In this document: positions 49,172 through 60,200 of the stretch, one piece after another
Layout of the letters: each line of letters opens with the position of its first letter
Numbering within the stretch: the stretch's first letter is position 1
Origin: Dreissena polymorpha
Taxonomy: Eukaryota; Mollusca; Bivalvia; Myida; Dreissenidae
Assembly: GCF_020536995.1 (NCBI RefSeq)
Contig: NC_068358.1
Location: 1,302,001-1,366,000 of the forward strand
DNA length: 64,000 nt
Direction: 5' to 3'
The notes under the pieces: model-generated
What the model was told of the DNA's origin: nothing
The model's input: the letters and a program-made list of their open reading frames with translations, nothing else
The model's database searches: none
Translations under genes and position numbers: made by a program

Positions 49172-49175
49172 TTAA

Positions 49176-50590
49176 CTAAACAAACATGCAGTATAGTATT
49201 TGATCCAAATTAATCAGTTAACATAAAGCGCCAAAACAATCAACGTAATTCTTACATCCCAAATAATGATTTTTGCCAATTACGGCGCCTTAGCTTTTTT
49301 ACGGTGACATCATTATGTTTTTGTCAACGGTTTGTGAGCAACACGTAAGGATCAACTCAACTTCGCGTGCTTTCAGTAAACCTTAAACACTATCGTTTAG
49401 AAATTGGTGCTATGAGCGAACAACAAAATTAAAACAACACACATCGCTAAACACAAAACACTAAGAGAAGTTGTAGAATTTTACTAAAACACAATAAACA
49501 AATTTAAAGAGGAGACAAGTTCACTTATTGTCTATTTTCTTGAGAACATGCAGGTTGACATAGTATGTATACAGTCTCCAAGCGAAACGATAACGAGTTC
49601 GGCGGAGAAATGTGATGAAGTATCGAGTATTATAAATGCTCGAATTAACTCCCAACAAGAGGGTTCACGCACAATTACAATAGACCTGTTTGTATTTAAA
49701 ATGCTTACCGGTATTATTTTAGAGCAATTTGTCTTCTAGGAGAAAGTTTCGACAGAAAACATAATATTATAGATGCAAAACTATGTAAGACATTATAGAA
49801 TTGCCAGCCCCTTGGTATAATACACTTGCCAGCTTTCAAATTTTGTATGCTAAAATAGAAACATACATCGAATCTATGATACAGAATAAGGAAGATAATT
49901 TAGCTGGAGAACATGGTGATAGTGACTAGCTGCTAGAACATTTGATGATTGAATTGCGTAAAGAAGTGAGTATTTAAGGAGACTGGAGTAAAAGCCACTT
50001 ATCGGATGTAAATGGTTACATTGTCACATCATAGTTCTATGACGATAAAAAAATAGGGAAAATCAGAAAACTAGCCTCAGTGAAAATTGAATAAAGAAAC
50101 AAAATCGCTATTTGTTTTAATTGTGTCTTCCAGATTGCAAAAAGTGACAGAAAAATAGCAAAGCTTTAAGTGTTTTAGAGCTTATACTCTATCAAGTGTA
50201 TATCGCAGAAGAGTCATGCAAAAATAAACACCATACACGAGGCGTAATAAACAACAGATGAAAGTACTGGAAGTTCCGCAGTCATAACTGGAAAACGCCC
50301 AATACGTCACTCATCTACCAATGAAATTAACAAAGGCATTCTACTGAAAAAGTCATAAGTAAAATTAACACAATCACATATAGAGAGATGAACTGAACAT
50401 GTTTGACGAAGGGATGCAGTTAGTACTTACAACCTAGCTTATGAACTTCACATACACAGAAATGGTATACAGAATAGATTGATTTTTTCGAAATAATTCT
50501 TAATTGATTGTTATCATAACACATCGATGATAACAGATTGATACTTTATTAACATTGCATCCATTTAACATTGTTTGATAAATATGTACA
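49176..50590. other. Part of the segmental block with weak coding-like stretch
   Basis: A short frame at 49548-49739 and nearby pieces (for example KIETYIESMIQNKEDN near 49850) look slightly protein-like but match nothing I recognise and show no splice logic. The start (about 49185-49270) is a weak M5 copy of the segmental repeat. Confidence 0.3.
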
Positions 50591-50599
50591 GTGTTTTTT

Positions 50600-50651
50600 A
50601 TGCCCCCGGATCGAATGGTCGGGGGTATATTGTTTTTGGCCTGTCTGTCAT

Positions 50652-50693
<42 letters not shown>

Positions 50694-50952
50694 CGTGCGT
50701 GCGCGTGCGTGCGTGCGTGCGTGCGTGCGTGTGTGTGTTTGTCCCAAAACATTAACCAAAACTTTAACATTGGTCAAACCTTTTGCAATATTGATGATAG
50801 CAACTTGATATTTGGCATGCATGTGTATCTCATGGAGCTGCACATTTTAAGACGTGAAAGGTCAAGGTTAAGGTCATCCTTCAAGGTCAAATGTAAAAAA
50901 AAATAAGCGGCGCATAAGGGGGCATTGTGTTTCTGACAAACACATCTCTTGT
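50600..50952 (+). mobile_element. Helentron-like element E
   Basis: Starts atgcccccggatcg, has gggggcat inverted near 50919, then a tgtgttt-ctgac-aaacaca hairpin and the terminus TCTCTTGTT. The interior has one unit with gcaacttgatatttggcatg and aaggtcaaggttaaggtcat, the same module as element F, and a long (GT)n/(GC)n run. Confidence 0.65.
50654..50737. repeat. (GT)n / (GC)n microsatellite
   Basis: An alternating purine-pyrimidine run of about 84 bp inside element E, grading from gtgtgt through gcgcgc to gtgcgtgc. Such runs can adopt Z-DNA. Confidence 0.9.
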
Positions 50953-52039
50953 TATGATTTTTGTAAGTTCGTTGTAAATATGATGAATACTATAAGCGTG
51001 TATGTTTATACAATATTATATATTCATTTTGTGGCCTCAAGAATGTTGTGGTCTGTAGTAATTTGGTGCCTTGCATGTTTGCTTTGCGTGTTTTCAAGTT
51101 GCGGTCACTGTTAGTTTTAACTAACTGTTCGTTGGGTAATAAATAAGTATCGAACACCATCTTGCCAAGACGCTAACACAACGTTGAAAAACACCGTTTG
51201 GTTGGCAGGTCAATGTTCGCAAAGATAAAACAGATTCATTTCGTAATAAGAGCTAGAGATAACAATAATCTCGATAAACCGTCGTCAAAATATGTCATGA
51301 TTTCCGCTATATTTCCTTGATTTGAATAACAGAGATACCCTTAATCCGCATGTTTAATCTAAAAGATTTCCGCGCCGTTTTTTTTGTTGAAGTCTTAAAG
51401 TTGTGTGTTTATTTTGGAATAAATCAAGACGTTGACATTTCTTCAAACGACTTAAAAACTTATGGGTTTTGCGAGCTACCTTAAACGAAAAGCTGTTATT
51501 TGCAAGGAATATACGATGTTTAATATTGATTACTTGACAATCTAGATTCAAGTCGATATACGATACTCCACAAACAGTCGAATATTTGCAGAGATTTTCT
51601 ATTTAACACGGATGTTTTCAGTGTAATATGTTTACCACGGTGATTGTTTTGCCAAAATGGGACATATTTGCCAATAAAAAAATGGAAACGCATTAATCGA
51701 CAGCTACGATATAGAACCATCCTTATCATAAGTAAAGAGAACAAAGCTACTTACCTGTACCCCCTCCCCAATCTATGCTATACTATGCTACAGATAACAC
51801 TGTCATGTACAGTGTTACGAAATGTACAACTTATGAAAAGATACGAACGCTTATTTCCATATGAGTGTTACGACCATTAATTGCAAAGTCACTGTTTTGA
51901 CACGTGTTTTCTTCACTTAAATTCATCTTGTCATGCAGTAATATATTCATTGACTCAAATACTGGAATACATCGTTTAACAATATGTAAATCAAACATTA
52001 ACGACTCATAAAAAGTTCAGCTCACCAATGCAGGAGATG

Positions 52040-52872
52040 CACGGTGGCATAGAGGTGACACTCACTCCTTTTTTAAATTGCACTTCTCTTTTTTTCTATT
52101 TCGTGGCCCCGACTTAGTAACTCGAAGCCACGACTTACTAACTCGTGGCCACGAGATAGACACAAGAGGAGTGCAAAACTAAATAAAAGAGGAGTGCAAT
52201 TAAAAAAGAGCGGTGCAGTAAATAAAGGAAGTGTGCATTAAACAAAAGTAGACAGAATTTTAGCTATCTCGAGATCCTGACTGAGCTAACTCGTGGCCAC
52301 GAGTAAGTCAGCCAATCAAATTGTTTCACATGGTCGTTCATGGTGATTTTTATACAAAGGGTAGTAATCATCAACAAAAGATGAAAGAATTTTAGCTATC
52401 TCGAGATCCCGAATAAGCTAACTCGTGGCCACGAGTTAGTCAGCCAATCAAATTGTTCCATATGGTCGTTCATGGTGATCTTTATACAAAGGTATGTAAT
52501 CATCACAGTAAAAGTCCGTTTTGGCCAGCTATATATATGCGTACAGAATATTTGCACATGTTACGCAAAATTTGATTGGCTGACTAACTAGTGGCCACGA
52601 GAAAGCTAAAATTTTCTCCTCTTTTGTTTAATGCACCCTTCTTTTATTTACTGCACCGCTCTTTTTTTAATTGCACTCCTCTTTTATTTAGTTTTGCACT
52701 CCTCTTTTTTGTATCTCGTGGCCTCGACTTAGTAACTCAAGGCCACGACACAGCTAACTCGTGGCCACGAGATTGTAAGTCGTGTCCACGAGATAGAAAA
52801 AAGAGGAGTGCAATTTAAAAAAAAAAGAGGAGTGCAATTAATAAAAGAGAATGTTACCTCTATGCTACCGTA
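52040..52872. mobile_element. Fold-back element built from the CTCGTGGCCACGAG palindrome
   Basis: The ends are inverted copies (cacggtggcatagaggtgac on the left, cctctatgctaccgtag on the right). Inside are inverted and direct copies of gaggagtgcaattaaaaaa, gcagtaaataaa and tagctatctcgagatc segments. The perfect 14-bp palindrome CTCGTGGCCACGAG occurs exactly at 52142, 52290, 52422 and 52758, with near copies such as 52588. A direct duplication of about 135 bp spans 52250-52507. No coding frame. Confidence 0.75.
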
Positions 52873-54700
52873 GCTTTTGGGGTCTTTATCTGCATGTCGT
52901 TCGATTTACGTTGTTATTTTTGTCGAGCATTTTATTCAAACGACATCTTCTAAAACAACTGTTCTCCCGAAATAAAATAAAATGCTTTATTTCATGCGAT
53001 GGATTTTCTTTTATTAAAAATAAAACTGAGCAGTAATGACAACTTAAACATAATGTACCTTATGCGGTTTTAAATTTCAGATCTACTTATAAAGTAATAT
53101 CACCTCGTTTTACTTCGGATTCTTGTACGTACCAAAAAAGTCAAAATGCACAGCGGCTTACATTCGTCTCAGGTAAATAGACGTGTTCAGCAAGCAATGT
53201 TTGTTTATTCTACGTGACAGCTAAACAACGGTCTTTATTGAATGCTTATTGTTGGTTCCCGTATTCATTAATGATGTATTGGAGATATCATTATTTAGAA
53301 AGAACATGTAGTCGGCGGTCTGTTAATTTAAGTATTCTTTTAAATGATCACTTTTAAGTACTTGCCAACCTACAGGATAATATATATTGACACTTAAGCA
53401 ATCAATTAAACTTGCATCAAATTAACAAGCCGACGAGAAATAAGCCGTGCCGTAGTTGAAAATGTGTTTACTTAGACAATCCATTATGTCACAAGTAAAT
53501 ACAAATTTTGAGTATATTGCCGGTAGAACGTTTTTATCTCTTAAAACTTGTCTTGCTTTATACAGGCTCACAACTACGTTTCAATAGCAAAGTAAATTTG
53601 TTTGATATAAAACACGATAATTCTTTGGCGATACACAGGGCATTTCAGTTAACAACAAAAACTGATTTTTTAACTTATGTCAATATCGACACGAACACCC
53701 TGCATGCAGTTTCTGTACCTCGTTTGAATGGTCTAAATGTATTGCCTAATAATCGTAAGTAACTATGAGTGAATTATATTCTCTCTGTTGATTCACTTGT
53801 TCTGGTGTACAAACTAAACCACAACAGTCATCTATGACAAAACATGCTTAAAAACGACAATGACACTTGGTTAACATTGATAAATATTCTGTTTTCACAA
53901 AATTATCTATGCCTTGCATATGTATAACATTTTCGGGTTTGGTGCCTTTATACGGATTATGGCTATATGTTTTAAATAACAAAATCAAAGTAGCAGATTA
54001 AAAGTGCGTCAGGCTTATTGAAGATCTTACAGGTAATTTGGAATGTTGTCATACAAGGAACTTCATAATGGATGGCATTAATGTTTATCATCTTTCTAAA
54101 AAGTCAGCGATGGTTTTTTGGGCTAAAGTTGTTCTTGTAAGAGGACTGAACTCGTTATATTATACGCATATTCAAAGTAAACACATACTTAGTAATCAGA
54201 TTTAAAGGACCGATAGTTTAACAACTTGTTAAATTCATAACACGTCTCCCTGTCTCGGGCTACATTTACTTTTGAAAATACTGATTGATACGTTTGAATT
54301 GTTTACTCAGATTTGTTCAAGTGCTTTTAATTCCTTTCAAAGGCCATTTGGTAGGTAACTGTCCCGAGGCTCGAATATTTTTTGCCATGTTTACATATCA
54401 GCAATAATCCCTGGCTATTCGCATATAATTTATCACAATAAATCGCTGAAATATGATTCTATGCCAATAGAAGGTGGCTTACTGCTTTGATTATTGCCGC
54501 ATGACGAGATGACACGTACCATCTATCATGAACCGCGTTTTACTGTAATGTAGGGGATAACTTCCATTATGAATGGTATGCCATACATGTGACGCTAGCT
54601 TATGAAGTATTGTTTTGATATTGTCAGGATGGGATGGCATACAGTTGATTTGCACACTCATGTTGGTGTTCAGAAAAAAGGAAATGTTTCAGCTTTATTT

Positions 54701-55802
54701 TTATGCTACGAAGATCATGGTAATTTACTATGATGCGTTAGAATGATTAATGAAATGACACCGTTGCTATTGTTGCTGATGTAGCCGATAAGGAGGAGGA
54801 TTTATGAAGACGACGGCGAGGATGTTGCTGAAAATGAAGATGAGGAGGAGATAGCAGAAGACAACACTACTATTGTAAAGCTATCTTTATTAAATGTCAC
54901 TGTTGATTGCAAAAGTGGCACGGACAATTATGATGTTTACATTGATATTGTAGTTCTTCGGCGGCTGCTCCTAAAACGTTCACCTGTTAGAACGTTATTG
55001 TAAAGCTGTGTATGTCATATACTAGTATAATAAAACAATTTATATGAATGTTGTCAATCCATCGGTGCTTTAAATAAGGTTGAGCTGATTATAGAACCAT
55101 GCGTTTTGTATACAACTGAAATATTAGACAACTAGCCAATTCGTCATTGATTAAAGGGTCGTTGCTATGTTGTCATTTTGGGCGCATGATCAATTTGGGC
55201 GACGGGTGATGCGCGTGCACACTATTGAGTCTCTTAATCCCCCTGCTCTGATAACGCTCTTTCCACGCGTAAACTCTGCTTAAGTAATGAATGCATGGTA
55301 AGCATTGTCTTTACAATATTTATTAAATACATAACACTAGAAGCGAGTTGGTATTATGGGCATTATGCATGCAGCGAAGAATCCAGCATTTGGTACATTT
55401 AAAAGCGCATTTATTAAAATAAAAACACTTAACGTGCGCTGGTTAAATATGCGGATCATTAAATGAGCTTAGAATATAGGAATTTGTTTACATAATATGA
55501 ATAGCCATACATACAAAAACATTTATTTCAAATTAATAGCGAACGTCACTCTGATCAACATGGTCTGTTCAAATTATCCGCGATAAAATGCTCATGACTT
55601 GAAGTTGAATGCACTTTAAGAGTGTCAAAATTAAATGACTGAAAGGTCGATATGAAACGTATTCCTGACATTTGCATGTGTATTTAAAAAAGGAAAATTG
55701 TCAACGAAATTTTATATATTGAAATAATTAAGACATTATTTTTGTCATACATATTATATCGTAGCTATATTTGAATCGGTATATGCAAAGAGAGGATGTT
55801 GA
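54701..55802. other. Intergenic DNA, nothing recognised
   Basis: Contains a short acidic-looking GA-rich stretch (54790-54860) without an open frame. Otherwise AT-rich. Confidence 0.4.
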
Positions 55803-56292
55803 TGGGGCCTTTTCAGAGATTTTATCATGTATTGAAGTTTTTCATTAACTGCTTTATTTTGATAAATATAAACATGGGATCTAAAAAGCATTTTAAAAAA
55901 ACACACGAAAAAAATTAAGAAAGAACAAAGGTAACCGTCAACTGGACTCGAACCACTGGCGCACAGAGTGAAAGTCTATCGCTTAGACCACTCGGCCAAC
56001 CGTGCACATACAATGAGTGCTGCATTTTATACTTTATATAAGAAATCCACTTACTATCCCAAAATATAAGGACAACAACAGAACTCTCCAAATTATTCAA
56101 TCGTTTCGCGTTGCAACGCTTTATAATTTTTAGGTTTTTAAATCGTCAAAAGATGCACATAATGGATATTTTAGAGCATGGTAAATGTTTAGTGGTGCTG
56201 TTTCCTCACAAATATCAAAACTACAACGACAATTTACGAATCTGAAACATTTTTTTTAATTGTGTCCATTTGCCAAAACATGACAAGGCCCC
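55803..56292. mobile_element. TTAA MITE carrying a different tRNA-like cassette, copy 2
   Basis: Same family as 48664-49171: ends ggggccttttcagag and gacaaggcccc followed by TTAA, with long near-identical body blocks (gaactctccaaattattcaa, gtttcgcgttgcaacgcttt). The left TTAA is eroded. The minus-strand cassette 55928-56012 has a perfect A box (tggccgagtgg), a perfect B box (ggttcgagtcc) and an anticodon-like stem-loop (ATAGA/TCTGT, loop CTTTCAC). It is unrelated in sequence to the cassette of copy 1. Confidence 0.75.
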
Positions 56293-57218
56293 TTAAAATT
56301 TTGTAAACACAATAGCTTACTAAATAAAATTAATTGAACAAAAAATGGGTAATTTAAAATGTATTCAAATTAATATGTAATAAGAAAAGAGTTACAATTC
56401 ATTTTGAAAATGATCGTGGTGGGTCGTGAATCTATTTTTAATCGCAAACCTCGCTTAATTATCATAATTTAGATATACTTGAACAAAACAGCTTCCTCAT
56501 TTTTGTTTTTCAATATGTGATGTGCTTACATACGCAATTCGTATTGACTTACAGTATGGGTTATTCAAATGAGAAATATCAAAGTTATTTGAAGTTTTTG
56601 CCTTAACTTGCATATTCCTGTTGCCTTTGGTAGAAGGCGTAACGGATGCTTGAAATGTCGCAACTCTATGTTTGTCGTATGCTCAAACTTTTCGGTTAAT
56701 GTCGGAACTCTATGTTTGTTGTATGTTCATTTTTTCGGATACTGTTTGCTAATTTCAAGTTCTGCCGTGCTCGGAACCAATCAAATTTCTGCATGTTTGT
56801 TGTCGTCTGCTATTTCATTATCACATATAATCTAGTGTAATGTAGCCATTCGTGTTTTTTTATAAACCAATAACATTTCAAATCACTAGCTAGAGCAACA
56901 ACAACAACAACAACAAGGACACTGGTCTGATTCACAGACGTTTGGTCACGTATTGCCGAAAAATCAACTTAAACAGCATATAGTTACTAATAAGATCTCG
57001 AGTTTCTTAAATATAGGTAACAATTCAATTAAGTTATAGTTGCTAATAGGAATACAATTTCACTTTCATCCGCTGCATTGGTTTTCGGATGTGTTTAAAT
57101 CGGATGTCGCTGATAGCTCATGTACTATTTGCAGAGATGTTAAAAAAATCAAAATTATGTAATAATTCCGTAATCTTTTTATTATTTTATAATTTTGTCT
57201 TGTATCTGTAGATTGAAG
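56293..57218. other. Upstream region of MRPS11
   Basis: Holds a short (CAA)n run at 56893-56916 and a small direct duplication near 56650-56735 (gtcgcaactctatgtttgt). No TATA box next to the MRPS11 start was seen. Otherwise nothing recognised. Confidence 0.4.
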
Positions 57219-57291
57219 ATGCTGCGATCACTGGTTAGTTTGTTCCGAAGTCCGTACACATGCACAGTTTTGCAAAGAATAGCTAGTCCAG
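57219..57291 (+). CDS. MRPS11: MRPS11 exon 1: mitochondrial targeting peptide
   Basis: 24 codons plus one base, ending ...IASPG|GTATGT. Basic and amphipathic, no acidic residue. The ATG at 57219 is the first of the frame. Confidence 0.75.
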
Positions 57292-60200
57292 GTATGTATT
57301 TCACACATTTGACAAGGGCTAATTTTGAACAGAAATCATAAAGTTATACATTTGAAATATGGTAGTACCTTATACACTGCAGTAACAATTATGTATCATC
57401 AGCATGGTTGACAAATGTCATCTAAACTGTCTTCTGCATTTACATAATGAATTTTAACACCTAATAATCTGTTAAGCATAATTGTTCAAATTGGCTTTTA
57501 AGCATTCTGTCAAACCATGTGCCTTAAACACAACTTCCATAAACATTTGAAGAAAAATAGTTCATTAGGCCTAAAAAAATGTTGTGGTTCGGGTCACCCG
57601 ACCCTACCTAGGAAAATGCGCCAACCCAAAAGTTTGTATTGGCTGTGCTGACCTTTAACTTTTTTTACCGTTTTCTGGTAGAAAAAATATAAAAGCGATA
57701 TCAACTTAGGCGAAAATTGTGAGAGCCGATTTATGATCCTCTGTCAATTATGTCACGTATCTCTTTACCCACCTAAAGCCCGCCTTAAGGCAGATCGTAG
57801 TTGTTATGGAAAATCGATATTGGTCAACGAGAGCGCATGCTTTGAATGAGCAACAACACTCGTAAGCAGTCATACCTGTACCTGCAGTAAAATCATGCAG
57901 ACAAGTGACGTAATTTTCATAAGTGTGTGATTTTAAAGGGGCCCTTGTTTGGCACTTTTTACCGCCGAATATATCGGCGGCTTCCCCCATGAAAAAAGTA
58001 CTTTTATACCTATGTTGCCAGCTGGTATTGTGCTACTAACCTTTGATTAAATGTATATTTATGTAAATCACATTAAAATATAGCAATTTTAGGTGTTGAA
58101 TGGTTGGTGAAAAGATCTTCTAAAATTCCCCTTTTCGTCCAAAATGACACGAAATTCCCCCCTCTAAGGGCCCTGGCCCCAATCCCACAAAGTGAAGAGA
58201 GGGCCCTGTTTTATGGCAGTTTGTTGGCTTTGTTATCTAATACACTCATCAGTCCCTACGGTGTACACCTCCATGATGAAATCTCAGCCACTTACTTAGA
58301 AGACAGATGATGGCAACCGTGTGAAATCCTCATGGATATTGTGCATTTCATGCATAATGTGGTCAAAACATTTATTTGACACATAATGCGCTTTAACAAA
58401 TTATCGTTGAATTTATTATGCACAACTGTACAGGGGTTTTTCAGCACTGCCTGCGCCTCCGGAAAACGGAGGCATTCCCAATGCAAACGGACCTGATCCC
58501 AAACCAAAAGTTTAACAAAAATTTTCAATTTCAAAAAAACAAAAACATTTTTTTTTTTTAAGAATCGTCTTCTGACTTATGATTATTAGTTTATTAATGT
58601 TCCAACTCGTCTAGCTGATGTGTATTATACCAACAAGCACTGCTGTGGTTGAGTGAGGATTTAGCACCATGAACCATTTCACAGCACATTCACACATTCA
58701 CACAAACCAAACTGACTCATCAACTGATGCTTACCTTCATTAAATGTCAAAATAACAAAAAAAAAAATATTTGTTAAACCTCTGACTTATTTAAGCATGA
58801 TAAATTCACAATGTTTTCCCAAAATGAGCTGTTTCATCGAAGCAAAAATTCCCAAAATGGACAATTTTGTTGATAAAAAATTCCCAATTTGGTCAGACTC
58901 CTTTTCCCAAAGTAGGCAAAAAATAACCTGCTGTAAATGATTCGTTTTATTCTCAAATGAGCATTATTCAATTTGTAATCCGAATCGCGCTTTCTGAATT
59001 TTAATGATTACGCGACATTTACAAATTCTAGTGTCAAATAAACAGTGCTTTATCCTTTGTCTCAATAAAAAGCGCGCGAAAATTATGCAGACATGTAGAA
59101 CTTTGCATGGAAAGTATGGGTGTAATTTGTGTTATGGTGAACATTGAGGTTTAATGTGAAAACCATCAGCATAAAATGCTTTTTAAAAACAGGCACCTTG
59201 TCTGGAGAAAATAAAAAAAAATAAAAATAAAAATCAACCTACCCTACCTAGAAATTTTTTCAATGTTACTTGAACCACAATGTTTTTTTTTGGCCTTATT
59301 ATGTTTGGCCAATGAAACATTGGCAGATGCTCATGTATGCATATTCTAAAGTAAAGTATGAGAAAGAAACCAATAATGTTCCTTTGTATTTATCAGACAC
59401 AATTTTTTTGTCCCCCACTATAGTAGTGGGGGACATATTGTTTTTGCCCTGTCTGTTGGTCTGTTGGTTGGTTTGCGCCAACTTTAACATTTTGCAATAA
59501 CTTTTGCTATATTGAAGATAGCAACTTCATATTTGGCATGCATGTGTATCTCATGAAGCTGCACATTTTGAGTGGTGAAAGGTCAAGGTCATCCTTCAAG
59601 GTCAGAGGTCAAATATATGTGGCCAAAATCGCTCATTTTATGAATACTTTTGCAATATTGAAGATAGCAACTTGATATTTGGCATGCATGTGTATCTCAT
59701 GGAGCTGCACATTTTGAGTGGTGAAAGGTCAAGGTCATCCTTCAAGGTCAGAGGTCAAATATATGTGGCCAAAATCGCTCATTTTATTAATACTTTTGCA
59801 ATATTGAAGATAGCAACTTGATATTTGGCATGCATGTGTATCTCATGGAGCCGCACACTTTGAGTGGTGAAAGGTCAAGGTCAAGGTCATCCTTCAAGGT
59901 CAGAGGTAAAATATATGTGGCCCAAATCGCTTATTTTATGAATACTTTTGCAATATTGAAGATAGCAACTTGATATTTGGCATGCATGTGTATCTCATGG
60001 AGCTGCACATTTTGAGTGGTGAAAGGTCAAGGTCATCCTTCAAGGTCAAATATATGGGTCAAAATTGCTCATGTAATGTCACTTCTGCAATATTGAAGCT
60101 AGCAATTTTATATTTGAAATGCGTGTGTATCTCAAGGAGCTGCACATTTTGAGTGGTGAAGGGTCAAGGTCAAGGTCATCCTTCAAGGTCAAACGTCATA

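Larger units (their letters stand above)
39150..54700. repeat. Degenerate nested segmental repeat, unit about 4.1-4.3 kb
   Basis: No gene was found here, but blocks recur in order. M1 (gttgaaaatgtgtttactta, near 39215, 42685, 46875, 53455). M8 (catgcagtttctgtacctcg, 42925, 47050, 53703). M6 (gcattaatgtttntcatctnt..aaaaagt, 43248, 47538, 54075). M2 (cttggtaggtaact then ttacttatcagcaata, 41447, 43475, 45758, 47830, 54346). M5 (catgcaatacc..aataaacgctt, 39865, 44000; weaker 49185). M3 (attaatttcataccaagagct then gaaagatttccgcg, 40095, 44222, 46395, 51240). M9 (agcgtgtatgttta..gtttgttggcaggtc..gttcgcaaag, 46163, 50993). M1-M1 is 4.2 kb and M5-M5 4.1 kb. M2 comes in two subtypes (41447/45758 versus 43475/54346), showing an older half-unit duplication. 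Confidence 0.75.

Noticed and set aside
50571-50906. Frames with Cys-Val and Arg-Ala repeats
   Set aside because: Translation of the (GT)n/(GC)n run inside element E.
55928-56012. Functional tRNA gene on the minus strand
   Set aside because: The anticodon stem-loop and boxes look good, but no acceptor stem pairing was found and it is embedded in a MITE.
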